Shown here piece after piece: positions 49,118 to 59,115 of a DNA stretch of 62,481 nucleotides. Source of the stretch: a virus; IMG/VR virus record IMGVR_UViG_3300030103_001665, positions 1-62,481 of that record; one strand, 5' to 3'. Position numbers and translations under genes: made by a program. Under the pieces are notes generated by a model, which worked only from the letters and a program-made list of their open reading frames with translations, was not told the origin of the DNA and did not search any database. The stretch's first letter is position 1. Each line of letters starts with the position of its first letter.

Positions 49118-50307
49118 TATTTAAGTGTTATGTTCAGACCAACTGAACTGTTATATATTTTACTATCCCAAAACTTAGTATACTCTCCTTCAAAAAATAT
49201 ACCCATATTTTTACTAAGCTTCCAACCAAATTGTACTCCGGTTTGATAATCTTCCCATTGTTCTTTCTCAGCATCTTCTACTAATCCACCAAGTCCCCAG
49301 TTGTTTCTATTGTGATAACTAAAAGCCTCATCACCTTTTACATAATCATGATATGGTAATAAGTAAGAACCATAAGCATGGAGCCAAAAGTTATTTTTAT
49401 AATGATAATAGTCAAAACCGACCACAGGTGATACAACACCAAAAGCATCTATACCTTCCCATATTTCATCATTATAACGATTCATCAAATCAGTAAATAC
49501 TGTTTGCCTGAACTGTAAATCAGTATAAGCTACGGTTTCACCTTGTTCATTAATCCAATACCAATCAGATACTGTTTCGCCTGTATAATCATCTTCATAT
49601 GTATAATAGATGTCATCATAACCATAATAAAAACCAAGTGTATACCACGGGTTTACTGCAAAACCGTCCTCAGTAGTTTCATTCAACCATATTTCTACAG
49701 GATTGTAACCATAAGGACGCTCATGAGTTCTAAAAATAGCGCCTGCACTTAATGAAAACTTTTTACCAATAGGTAGTTTAGCTCTTACCTCAGCAGATTT
49801 ATAATCAAAGTTTATTTTACCTTGTTTTCTGCTTTCAACTTTTATCATGTGGTATTTACCACTATGTTTTAAAAAATATCTGTGATTTTTAAATACATCA
49901 TTTCTAGTTCTTTCTTTTTCAGTATGAAATATATATTCAAAACCTTTAATAGATGAATTAGGAGCTGTCATAGCTACGTTAGATTCACCACCATCATAAT
50001 ATTGTTTACCTTTTATTTCATAATCAAACCTCGCGATCTTACGAACACCAAATCCGTAACGATAATCATAGTCATAATAATCAGTTCCATCTACTACAAC
50101 AGGAACATCATATAAACTTCCATTAGGATTTGTTCTTACAAAATAACTTGGTGCATTTTCTTTTGCATTTTTAACATCACCAGCTACATAAAACGTACCG
50201 TATTTAAATAATTCATTATAAATAGATTTAAAAAATTTACCTTTTTCTTTTTCTTGAGCTGATAAAGAAAAGCTTAGTAGAAATATAATAGCTAATATTT
50301 TTTTCAT
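49117..50307 (-). CDS. Predicted outer-membrane beta-barrel protein (396 aa)
   Basis: The signal peptide is MKKILAIIFLLSFSLSAQ. The rest shows alternating amphipathic strands with many Tyr/Trp/Phe and acidic turns (ARFDYEIKGKQYYDGG, AEVRAKLPIGKKFSLSAG, FWLHAYGSYLLPYHDYV). The final strand SVGLNITLK resembles a barrel terminus. I see no plug domain or enzymatic motif. Barrels of this type are unusual in phage genomes and would sit in the host outer membrane. The coupled start/stop with the lipoprotein (TAATG) hints at a joint complex. Confidence 0.7.
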   Translation of the reverse strand: MKKILAIIFLLSFSLSAQEKEKGKFFKSIYNELFKYGTFYVAGDVKNAKENAPSYFVRTNPNGSLYDVPVVVDGTDYYDYDYRYGFGVRKIARFDYEIKGKQYYDGGESNVAMTAPNSSIKGFEYIFHTEKERTRNDVFKNHRYFLKHSGKYHMIKVESRKQGKINFDYKSAEVRAKLPIGKKFSLSAGAIFRTHERPYGYNPVEIWLNETTEDGFAVNPWYTLGFYYGYDDIYYTYEDDYTGETVSDWYWINEQGETVAYTDLQFRQTVFTDLMNRYNDEIWEGIDAFGVVSPVVGFDYYHYKNNFWLHAYGSYLLPYHDYVKGDEAFSYHNRNNWGLGGLVEDAEKEQWEDYQTGVQFGWKLSKNMGIFFEGEYTKFWDSKIYNSSVGLNITLK

Positions 50308-50522
50308 TTATTTTTTGTTTTACGTGATTTTCTTTTTCTTTGTAAAGAATCCCACTCTTTTTTTAATATTGTTTTTATAGTTATAACATTTTTACATGTA
50401 TCTGTTGTTATAACTTTTACTCGGTAATTTTCAATTTTTTCTACTTTAACTGTAATACATTTTTTTTGCGCATTAATTGTTAAAGAAAAAGATAATAATA
50501 AGATTAGAATAATATTTTTCAT
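50304..50522 (-). CDS. Small exported protein (72 aa)
   Basis: Signal peptide MKNIILILLLSFSLTINA followed by Q, then about 53 mature residues, mostly short strands and Lys-rich, with two Cys (one close to the new N-terminus, one in TDTCKN). Its stop overlaps the barrel start. Likely a periplasmic partner of the barrel. Confidence 0.65.
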   Translation of the reverse strand: MKNIILILLLSFSLTINAQKKCITVKVEKIENYRVKVITTDTCKNVITIKTILKKEWDSLQRKRKSRKTKNK

Positions 50523-50612
50523 TTATTTATATTTTTTAAACATTAATTTATATAGCAATTTGTTCCAAGCTTGCTGTAACTTGTCGATAAATAGTTTTAT
50601 TTTTTGTTTCAT
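50523..50612 (-). CDS. Tiny amphipathic peptide (29 aa)
   Basis: MKQKIKLFIDKLQQAWNKLL then YKLMFKKYK. It fills the whole gap between the ejection-protein gene and the exported protein (3-base gap and direct abutment). Basic amphipathic helix, like membrane-active peptides. Small size keeps confidence moderate. Confidence 0.5.
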   Translation of the reverse strand: MKQKIKLFIDKLQQAWNKLLYKLMFKKYK

Positions 50613-50615
50613 AGT

Positions 50616-53600
50616 TTATTTTTTAGGCATTAACCAATATTCTAAATCACCCGTAGGTCTTGCGATTTGTATAAAATCTACATTTAACTTTCCATCAGGT
50701 TTACCTTTTGTCATTGGTATTCTTTTATAACCTTTAGTTTTTAATTTATTAGCTTCATTTTTATATTTTGTTTTTACAGCTTCATCTTCATCTTTTTCTT
50801 TATCAATAGTTGTTTGTAATCCCCAGTATGGTAAACCAAGTTCCCAACCAGAATATCCAAACATTAAAGATACTCTTTGCCAAATTTCAGTATCTTTATC
50901 TACAGCTTGCTTTAAGTTCATCATTATTCTTGCTGCTCTATCTAAAGGAATATTAGTTGTAGCTGATACAATTTGAGCAATAGATAAATAAGCTGGATTA
51001 TCTAAATTAAACCCTCTACGTTTAATCTCTTTTCTATTCCAAGAAAAAGTTTTTGCTGCACTTCTAAGTTTTCTAACTTTAGAATCAATAGCTGGTGAAA
51101 AATTAAACACTTCACTTACAGCATCTTCATACTTAGGATTTTTCTTAGCTCCTTGTTGTGTTAGTTTAATTATAACATCTTTAACTGTTGCAACAGCTGC
51201 ACCACCATACCCTAAACCTCTTAATATAGAATCAACCATACCATTAGCTATATTACCAGCTCTATCTTCTGCTGTTCTTTCTTCTTCATCATCTGATCCA
51301 AAAGCCAAAGCAAACACCGCTTGTTGCATAGCGTTAAATATTAAGTTTTGTACAAAACCATAATAAGCTATTTTAGATAAGTTTGTTTTCCAATCGCCTC
51401 TACCATTAGCTAAGTCTAATGCAGATTTTTTCATTATTCTAGCGTACTGCATAGGAGTGTTAGCAAAGTTAAGTATTAATCTACCAATACTACTTGCTTG
51501 TTGCATTGATATTCTATCAGTTCTACTTGATTGCTGTGATTCTTCTGATATTTGATAAAAATCATCAAATGCTTTAGCTTCTGCTTCAGCTTTAGTATAA
51601 ACATTACCTGTATCTATATTTACTTGTTTTAGTAAAGCATTTACTCTATTTCTATAAAAACTTGCACCACCAGTTGCTATTGCCATACTATCTGCAAATC
51701 TTGTTAATACAAAACCTTTATTAAGTAAATAAGCTATAGTACCTTTCATACCACCTTTTCTAGCGGCTTCTGCTATTTCTGATTCAGCAACGTTTATTTT
51801 TAAACCATTACGTCTTTGTACTAAATAATCAGAGTTTAACAACGTCATTACATCTGACCAGTATTGCTTTTGATTAGCAAACGCTTTTGATGCAGCTACT
51901 GGATTATTATCTGACCAGTTTAAAAAGTTTACACTAGATATAAGCTGTAATGTAGCAGATCTCATATTTAAAAACATAACTGCACCAACAGAATTATTTA
52001 ACCAATCTAACAAGTTGTTAACTTGAGGGTTCATACCTATTGGTCTGTTACTACCAGATTTCATTCTACCTAAAGAATTTTTCAATGCTAGTATAAAATT
52101 ATTTCCGTATAAAGCTTCTAGTTTATTTAGGTTTTTATCAGAGAATATTATATCTACATTTTGTTGCCAATTTTGTAACGCTTCTTTTCTACCTGCTTTA
52201 TTTAAATTTTGTATAATATCACTAGTAATATTACCAGCCACCCAATTATTTCCAGGTTTTGGATATGATTTACCTTTTTGAATAAATGCTATTTTTTCTG
52301 CAAATACTTTTAAATCAGCATTGTTTTCTATTTTATCAACTAATCTATTTAAATCTCTTGTAGAAAGCCCAGGTATTTCCATACCCTGCATGTTCCATAT
52401 ATAAACTCTTAAAGCTTGTGAGTGAGTAAAATTACCTACACCAACTGGTTTGTTTAAGTTTTTAGGAATATTATCTATATTTTTTCTTAAAGCTTGAAAA
52501 TCATTTGCCACAGATATTTTATCTGATATTACTTGTTGTTCTGCTTTATTAAATGGATCAAATAAATTATCTTTAAACCATTTTTTAGCTAAGTTACCTT
52601 TTTCACCTTTTGGTAATATTTTATATAATAAACCAGCAAAGTCTTCTGCTGATGGTGGAATAAAGAACTCAAATGTACCTACTTTTCTACCAGTTGTTTT
52701 AGCTCTAGCTTCTGAATAAGTTTTATACCATTTTTTTCCGCTTTGTTGCTCTATTATAACATTAAACTCTTTATCTAAGTTTTTTACTTTATTTTTCTTG
52801 GCCTGCTGTACTTTAGATTTAACATCTACTTGGTCAAGAATGTTTTTTACAGCTTGAACATTGGGTAAAGCATCGTCAGCAAAATAAAAATCATTATATC
52901 CTTGAGCTGTTTTATCTAGTACCCATAACGCTTTGGCATCAGGTGATCCATCTTCTAAACCTGTTATGTTTTCTAAAGGTATGTTTAAACCAATACCATC
53001 TAAAAACGCTTTAATAGATACCGCAGAAGCTTGTGGTCTAGCTGTTAAAACAAATATATCACCACTCCCAAACTTTTCTTGACGCTTTAAAGCTAAATCA
53101 GCTAATGGTCCTTTTTTTCCTTTTATTACTTTGTTAAATTCACTAAAATCAAATTCAGCACCTTGCTCTTGTAAGTTTTCAGATTCAACAGCAAACTCAG
53201 CTGGTGTAATTTTTTTAATACTACCATCAGGCATATTAACAATTACTTTGCTTTTGCTATAAGCTAACGTATCATCAAAATCAAATACACTAATACCTTT
53301 TGTAGGAGTATTAATATCTCTAGCTTTTTGAGCAGTTTGATCTGCATTAGACATGTCAACTATAGATTGCTCTGTAGTACCATTTTCTTTTATTAAACCA
53401 AATATTTTTTCTTTATTGTTATTTACTTGTTTAAAAGATTTTTTATTTGTTTTGTTTGCAGCTTCTAATTCTTTTTTAGCTTTATTTATAGTAGTTTCGC
53501 CTTTAAAAACCTTAACTAATAAATTATTCTGCATGTTTATATTATCAGTATTTTGATTAGCTTTAGATAAACCAAGTCCTAAACTTTCAGCGATAGTTAC

Positions 53601-56600
53601 TATTTCTCCATCTTTATAAGTAACATATTCATTTAAATTTATTTCAGGATTTCCTAATAAATATCTTACCCAAGTATTAGGTTTGTCCATGCTAAAAAAA
53701 TCACTAGGCAACTGACTTCTATAACCAGCTAAAGCTATAATGTCATCATCAGTTTTTAATAATTGACCTTGTGTATAATTATCTTTTAAAAATTTAAAAT
53801 CTTTATTTACGCTATTATTAATAAGCATTTCTAACACAACCTTAGTAGCGTTGCTTGACGGTAAAGTATGTTCAGCTACAAAATTTTTAGCATTAGAATC
53901 CAGTTGATTATTAGTTGAGAAAAATTTAATAGGAGCTAAAACTCTCATAGGATGTGTTGATATATTACCTTGAGTATTCAACCAAGTTCCCCAAAACTCT
54001 AATCTTTCTTTTATTATTTTACCATTACTATCTCTTATATCAGTATTTATACCGTCTATTATCTTTTTTAATACTTTAATTTTATTTTCTTGAAGCTCTA
54101 TAAATTTCTTGTCTTTTAATAAAGCTTTTCTTTTTTCAGGCTTCATCTTAGCGTATTTAGCTTGTTCAGCTTCTGCTTCTTTTAATATATTAAAATCTTG
54201 TTCAGTAAAAATTTTACCATATTTTGGACCTGAAAACAAAGATGTTTTAGATAAATCAGTTAATTCGTTTATATTTTGTTTTACTCTTTTATTAAATATA
54301 GATCTACCACTATCAGCCCAAGATTTTGTATTTAAGAAAAAAGCTGTTCCAAAATTATCTAAGTTTCTTATAACGCTTTCATCTCTGTTTCTTTTTTGCT
54401 CTGCATTAAAACCATTAGATAAAGCTTTGCCTTTTTTCTTAGCAGGATATAAATCATAACCAGCAATATTTGCTAATTGTCTAACACTCGATTTAACTAC
54501 ATTACCTATTTTTTTTAATTCATCTATTGTAAGTTTAGGTTTTTTAGCTGCAGGTTTTTTAATAAAGTCTTTTATTGATTTTGTAAAATCTTTAAGAGCA
54601 GAAGCTAAAGATCTACCAGCATTTCTAGCAGCTCTAAGTGTTCTAAGTCCAGCTTCAACAACACCAGTTAAAGCATTCATAGATAAGTTTGTTTTTCTAA
54701 ATGTTTCTAACTGTGAGATAGCGTCACTTAAAAAGTCCGCTTCAATGTCATTTATATTTTCTTCTGTTATTCTATTATTAATAACATCTTCAACAGTATT
54801 TTCTACAACATCTAAAGATGTATCTTCTAGATTTCTTTTATCTAAATTATATTCAACTTCATTTATAAATTGCTCTGCAGTTAGATTTGATCCTTTTAAT
54901 TCTAATCTACCTTGTAAATCAGTCATAAACTGCTGATCACCTCTTAATTCTTGCATTTGCTCTATAGCAATGCCTTCACCTAACAGACTATATAATGATT
55001 GTTGACGTTTTTCATTAGCTTTGAAATAATCTTTTACAGCTTCTAGTTGAGCATCTGTTATAGCTGGTATTTTATAAACTTGTTTTCTAAAGTCAGTTCT
55101 TTTACCATCTTCTATCTTAGTAGTAGGTGTAGTACCAGTTTGTTGAATATTAAATAATTTACCAAATCTTCTTTTTATCTGAGCAATAGGGATTGTAGCA
55201 ATAAAATCTTTAGTAACTAAACGATCTACATTGTTATTGTATTGTTCGCTGTTCCATTTACCAAGTTTATCTTTTATAAGTTTTCTATAAGCAGGTGTTT
55301 GAGTTTGCTTAACAATAGATTGTGCTACAACTTTTGGTGAAGTGCTTTCAGTTGCTACAGCTCTATTAATATCGTCTTTAATTTTAACTGTTTGCTCTGA
55401 TCTTACTTCAGGTGTAATATTTTCAGTTATTACTTCTAATGTAGCAGGATAAACTTTAGCTCTTGCAGTTTCAGTTGGCGCTACATCTATATCTACTTCT
55501 TCAGCTACAACTTCTCTAGCTTCTTGCTTATCAAGAGTTGTTATATCTCTTTGACCTATATATTTATCATAAATACCTTGTGCTTTAGGAGCAATATTAG
55601 CAGTTACAAATGTAGAAAAAGATCCTTTGTCTGGAGACCATCTTTCCATTATACCCGCAAACTCCTTGTTTATTTCAGCTATAGCATCTTCTCTAGCCAT
55701 ATCACCTTTCCGAGTATCAAACATGATAGCTGCTAAACCTATTTTATTGTATTGATCTAGTAAAGCCTCAACATCTACATTAGCAGGGTTTTCTTGATAT
55801 TGTCTAGCTAATTCATCGGCTTTTATTGATGGTTTTCTAGTTGGTAAAATACTCATACCAACAGTTGCATCTCTTTCTGCCTGTACTTCATTAACAAGTG
55901 TTCCTAATTCAACATCTATTTCTTTAACTCTATTAGTTTGATTTTGAGTTAACGCAGCATCATTTACTTCTTTAATAGTTTTTTGTAAAATATTTTTTTC
56001 TTTCAATAAACCAACTGCAGTTGCGTTAAGATTTAATCCAACAGGTTTTAATTGATTAACAGCGCTTTGCGTGTTTCTATAATTTAATTTTATTTGATCA
56101 GCAGTGTTTCTGTTTATTTCACCTATTTCAATTTTTTTAGTAATTTGATCATCAAGTATTTGTTGAGAATTTGATATTTGAGTTATATTTAAACCTTGTA
56201 TAGGAATTGTTTGGTTAAAATCTGGATTATAAATAGTTGTTATATCACTTATGTTATAATCTTCATTTATAGCTTTTAAATTATTGTTTATCTTATTTAT
56301 ATTTACAGCTTCTTTTAAACCACTTGTAACTTGCATAATATTTATAGGTCCAGCATATGTAGCTCCTCCACCTACTCCCAATAAAAAAGCATCACTAACC
56401 CCTTCAAATGGATCTTTACCTTTTATCATGTTTTGTGTAATCTGGGTTGCTACTTCTTCTATACCTTCTCCTAAAGCACCAGCTGGAGCTCCTATTTTTT
56501 TAAGAGCTGTGGAATACATTTCAATTAGTCCATTTTTAAATACTTTAACGCCTTCTTTTTTACCTACTTTTAATATTATATCTTTGTAAACTCTTCCTAT

Positions 56601-57539
56601 AGTACCTGTTCCAATCATTTCATAAAATGTTTCTGCAGCTCCTAAACCTAAAGCTTGAGCTATAAGTATACCATCGTTAGTGTCAGGGTTTTCTTCTTTT
56701 AATTGTTTATATTCTTGAGAAGCAAAAGGAACTGTATATTTTTGAAGCATTTGCATTCTTGTCATACCTCCTATTCCACTCATTAACATTGCAATACTTG
56801 TAGCAGAACTTTCTGCTAAACCACTTCCCATTTGTTGAAAACCCTCTTTCCAGTTACCTTTTTTAAAATTTTCAGTAATCCCTTGTATATCATAATTATC
56901 GTCATTCCATATAGCTTGTTGATTTTCTAGTTTTGTTGTTTCTTCTTCATAAAAATCTAATAAAGTACGTCTAAATGGAATATCAATTTTAATATCTTTT
57001 TTAAAAGCTTCAGCTGGTGTTTCTCCAGGTTCTCCTTGCCTCCATTCTTTATCTAAAACACCAAGATCAACTAATTGGTTTTGAGGCCAAGAAAAGACAT
57101 TATACGCAAATTCAGGAAGTCCTAATACCATTTCTCCTAAACGCGTACTGCTTAACATTAAATCAACACCAAAAACTTTTTCTAAATAACTTTTTTTTAA
57201 AGTTTTCTCTCTTTCTTCTCTTTCTGTTTTTTCTTCTAAATTTTCAGTAAATTCTTCTAACGCTTGTTCATCTTCAACTTCTTCAGTTTGGTCAACTACT
57301 TCGTCTGGAACTACTGAAACTTCTGATACTGTCCCCGTAGGTTGATCTTCTTGTATGTTACGAATTTCATCTTCAGTTTTTATTTTAGTTGTATAATCAG
57401 GACTACTAAGCAATAAGGCTTGTATTGCAGAAATTTCTTCTTCTTTTTCTTCTTCATTTACCGCAACTTCACTTATTAAAGGTTTAATAAAAAGTTGAGC
57501 AAGAGGATCTAGGTTGTTTTCTTCTGTATGATTCGACAT
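50616..57539 (-). CDS. Giant internal virion/DNA-ejection protein with HAD phosphatase-like domain (2,307 aa)
   Basis: Residues 1-130 are acidic. The N-terminal third has hydrophobic helices around 225-400. A segment near 606-660 (ERWSPDKGSFSTFVTANIAP) resembles sigma-70 region 2 linkers. Residues ~1410-1560 hold a HAD fold: FDFDDTLAYSKSK (nucleophile DxDD), VLTARP (motif II), a conserved Lys and FADDALPNV (motif IV). The C-terminal part has NFANTPMQYARIMKK and hydrophobic helices (YYGFVQNLIFNAMQQAVFAL near 2050-2080), as in ejection proteins of other marine podoviruses. Probably injected with DNA to form a trans-envelope channel; the HAD part may dephosphorylate a nucleotide or host molecule. 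Confidence 0.8.
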   Translation of the reverse strand: MSNHTEENNLDPLAQLFIKPLISEVAVNEEEKEEEISAIQALLLSSPDYTTKIKTEDEIRNIQEDQPTGTVSEVSVVPDEVVDQTEEVEDEQALEEFTENLEEKTEREEREKTLKKSYLEKVFGVDLMLSSTRLGEMVLGLPEFAYNVFSWPQNQLVDLGVLDKEWRQGEPGETPAEAFKKDIKIDIPFRRTLLDFYEEETTKLENQQAIWNDDNYDIQGITENFKKGNWKEGFQQMGSGLAESSATSIAMLMSGIGGMTRMQMLQKYTVPFASQEYKQLKEENPDTNDGILIAQALGLGAAETFYEMIGTGTIGRVYKDIILKVGKKEGVKVFKNGLIEMYSTALKKIGAPAGALGEGIEEVATQITQNMIKGKDPFEGVSDAFLLGVGGGATYAGPINIMQVTSGLKEAVNINKINNNLKAINEDYNISDITTIYNPDFNQTIPIQGLNITQISNSQQILDDQITKKIEIGEINRNTADQIKLNYRNTQSAVNQLKPVGLNLNATAVGLLKEKNILQKTIKEVNDAALTQNQTNRVKEIDVELGTLVNEVQAERDATVGMSILPTRKPSIKADELARQYQENPANVDVEALLDQYNKIGLAAIMFDTRKGDMAREDAIAEINKEFAGIMERWSPDKGSFSTFVTANIAPKAQGIYDKYIGQRDITTLDKQEAREVVAEEVDIDVAPTETARAKVYPATLEVITENITPEVRSEQTVKIKDDINRAVATESTSPKVVAQSIVKQTQTPAYRKLIKDKLGKWNSEQYNNNVDRLVTKDFIATIPIAQIKRRFGKLFNIQQTGTTPTTKIEDGKRTDFRKQVYKIPAITDAQLEAVKDYFKANEKRQQSLYSLLGEGIAIEQMQELRGDQQFMTDLQGRLELKGSNLTAEQFINEVEYNLDKRNLEDTSLDVVENTVEDVINNRITEENINDIEADFLSDAISQLETFRKTNLSMNALTGVVEAGLRTLRAARNAGRSLASALKDFTKSIKDFIKKPAAKKPKLTIDELKKIGNVVKSSVRQLANIAGYDLYPAKKKGKALSNGFNAEQKRNRDESVIRNLDNFGTAFFLNTKSWADSGRSIFNKRVKQNINELTDLSKTSLFSGPKYGKIFTEQDFNILKEAEAEQAKYAKMKPEKRKALLKDKKFIELQENKIKVLKKIIDGINTDIRDSNGKIIKERLEFWGTWLNTQGNISTHPMRVLAPIKFFSTNNQLDSNAKNFVAEHTLPSSNATKVVLEMLINNSVNKDFKFLKDNYTQGQLLKTDDDIIALAGYRSQLPSDFFSMDKPNTWVRYLLGNPEINLNEYVTYKDGEIVTIAESLGLGLSKANQNTDNINMQNNLLVKVFKGETTINKAKKELEAANKTNKKSFKQVNNNKEKIFGLIKENGTTEQSIVDMSNADQTAQKARDINTPTKGISVFDFDDTLAYSKSKVIVNMPDGSIKKITPAEFAVESENLQEQGAEFDFSEFNKVIKGKKGPLADLALKRQEKFGSGDIFVLTARPQASAVSIKAFLDGIGLNIPLENITGLEDGSPDAKALWVLDKTAQGYNDFYFADDALPNVQAVKNILDQVDVKSKVQQAKKNKVKNLDKEFNVIIEQQSGKKWYKTYSEARAKTTGRKVGTFEFFIPPSAEDFAGLLYKILPKGEKGNLAKKWFKDNLFDPFNKAEQQVISDKISVANDFQALRKNIDNIPKNLNKPVGVGNFTHSQALRVYIWNMQGMEIPGLSTRDLNRLVDKIENNADLKVFAEKIAFIQKGKSYPKPGNNWVAGNITSDIIQNLNKAGRKEALQNWQQNVDIIFSDKNLNKLEALYGNNFILALKNSLGRMKSGSNRPIGMNPQVNNLLDWLNNSVGAVMFLNMRSATLQLISSVNFLNWSDNNPVAASKAFANQKQYWSDVMTLLNSDYLVQRRNGLKINVAESEIAEAARKGGMKGTIAYLLNKGFVLTRFADSMAIATGGASFYRNRVNALLKQVNIDTGNVYTKAEAEAKAFDDFYQISEESQQSSRTDRISMQQASSIGRLILNFANTPMQYARIMKKSALDLANGRGDWKTNLSKIAYYGFVQNLIFNAMQQAVFALAFGSDDEEERTAEDRAGNIANGMVDSILRGLGYGGAAVATVKDVIIKLTQQGAKKNPKYEDAVSEVFNFSPAIDSKVRKLRSAAKTFSWNRKEIKRRGFNLDNPAYLSIAQIVSATTNIPLDRAARIMMNLKQAVDKDTEIWQRVSLMFGYSGWELGLPYWGLQTTIDKEKDEDEAVKTKYKNEANKLKTKGYKRIPMTKGKPDGKLNVDFIQIARPTGDLEYWLMPKK

Positions 57540-57548
57540 AATATTTAA

Positions 57549-59102
57549 TTAAGAATACTGTTCGATTAAAGCTGCTGTTTGTTCATCTAATTCTGCTGGA
57601 AGTTCTGAAACTTCTTCAGGTAGTTGTTGATAATATATTGGCATACCTTCTTGCCACTCATTAATACCTAACATGTCTTTGTAAAATTCTGGTAAAGGCA
57701 TTTCATTATCATTTAATGCTTTGATTAAATCTCTGCCTCTTTGAGTAAAACTTTCTAATGTTTCTTTAACCATAGTAGGTTGACCAGCAGGTGATGGTTG
57801 TGGTAACTTAACATCTAATGCATGATCTAATATAGCTTGCATCAACCAAGCTTTCTGAGCATCTACTAAACTTATTTTCTGACTACTATAAGGACTGATT
57901 TTATTAAATGCATATCTATTACCTACAAAATTTACTTTACCTTCAGGTGATAAATCTGTGTATAGTTTTTCTAAGTCATCTGTAACATATTCATTTATAC
58001 CTAATGGTAAATCTAAACCTAATCTTTTATTAGAATAACCTGATAGCACAGATACATTACCACTTGCAACTGCAAATAATCCAGCTATATGTGAATTTAT
58101 TTGAGATGTATAAGCAGGGGTTTTATTTATAGCTTCTGTGTTTATAGGTTTAATAAAATACCTTTTTATTTTATTATCATCAACAGAATACATAGGAATT
58201 TTTATAGATGTATCTTGTTCAGGATCTGAAGCATCTTGACTAAGAACAGAACCACCCAGGAAATATTGAGGTTGTAAAGTAGCATTTCTAGTTATACCAG
58301 CATTTTCAAATACATCCCCTAGTTTTAAACCTTGAGGAACCTCGCTTATATATAAATCTAATATTTCACCGGTTTCTACTTGAAAAGAATCTATTTCACC
58401 TGTTATTCTATAATATCCTTCACCATCTTCTTTGATAACTATATTTTTATTATTTAAAAAATCATTTACTACATAAGGTTTTTTATGTAAATATTTTTTA
58501 AAAGTTTTACCTTTAATTAAAAAATCTATATTTTGTTCTATAACAGCTATTTCTCCTGTTTTAGTTTGTTCAAAATAAAAATCACTTGTTACAGTTACAT
58601 CATCAAAATAATTAAACAACTTAGCAAAACCTGCAGCCATAAACATATTTCTATCTTTAACTTTTTCACTTGTACCGTTTATATTAATGTTTTCATAATT
58701 AGAAATAAAAGCTGGTAAGTTTTCTGGAGCTACAGCTTCTACACCTACAATTGTATAACCAACTAATTTAACCATTTGATCTAATCTACTAAAATAGTTA
58801 TCTATAAATCTTTTATCTTCTTTTATTTGTTCTTGAGACATGTTTTTAATGTCTAGACTTAATCTTGTTTGTCTTGCAATAACACCATCTAATGGTCTTT
58901 GTGCTTCTTCAATAAAGTTTTCTTTAGCTATTTCAGTTAAACTAGCGTCTTCATCTAAATTTATAGCAAGAGGGTAATTTAAAAAATCACGATATTTATT
59001 ACTAGCATCAGTAAAAAAATCCATTTCTAAAGTTCTTCTAGATCTAGAAACGTTAACTAATCTATTTAGTTTTTCCGTATTTGCTTTGATTAATTTATTC
59101 AT
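57549..59102 (-). CDS. Internal virion/structural protein (517 aa)
   Basis: Helical N-terminus (MNKLIKANTEKLNRLVNVSR), then a mixed region with beta strands near 200-330 and an acidic C-terminus (LPAELDEQTAALIEQYS). No catalytic motif is recognised. It lies between the large ejection protein and a gp14-like protein, the standard place for podovirus core or ejection proteins. Likely a second or third component of the injected core. Confidence 0.58.
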   Translation of the reverse strand: MNKLIKANTEKLNRLVNVSRSRRTLEMDFFTDASNKYRDFLNYPLAINLDEDASLTEIAKENFIEEAQRPLDGVIARQTRLSLDIKNMSQEQIKEDKRFIDNYFSRLDQMVKLVGYTIVGVEAVAPENLPAFISNYENININGTSEKVKDRNMFMAAGFAKLFNYFDDVTVTSDFYFEQTKTGEIAVIEQNIDFLIKGKTFKKYLHKKPYVVNDFLNNKNIVIKEDGEGYYRITGEIDSFQVETGEILDLYISEVPQGLKLGDVFENAGITRNATLQPQYFLGGSVLSQDASDPEQDTSIKIPMYSVDDNKIKRYFIKPINTEAINKTPAYTSQINSHIAGLFAVASGNVSVLSGYSNKRLGLDLPLGINEYVTDDLEKLYTDLSPEGKVNFVGNRYAFNKISPYSSQKISLVDAQKAWLMQAILDHALDVKLPQPSPAGQPTMVKETLESFTQRGRDLIKALNDNEMPLPEFYKDMLGINEWQEGMPIYYQQLPEEVSELPAELDEQTAALIEQYS

Positions 59103-59115
59103 AATTTTAAATTAT

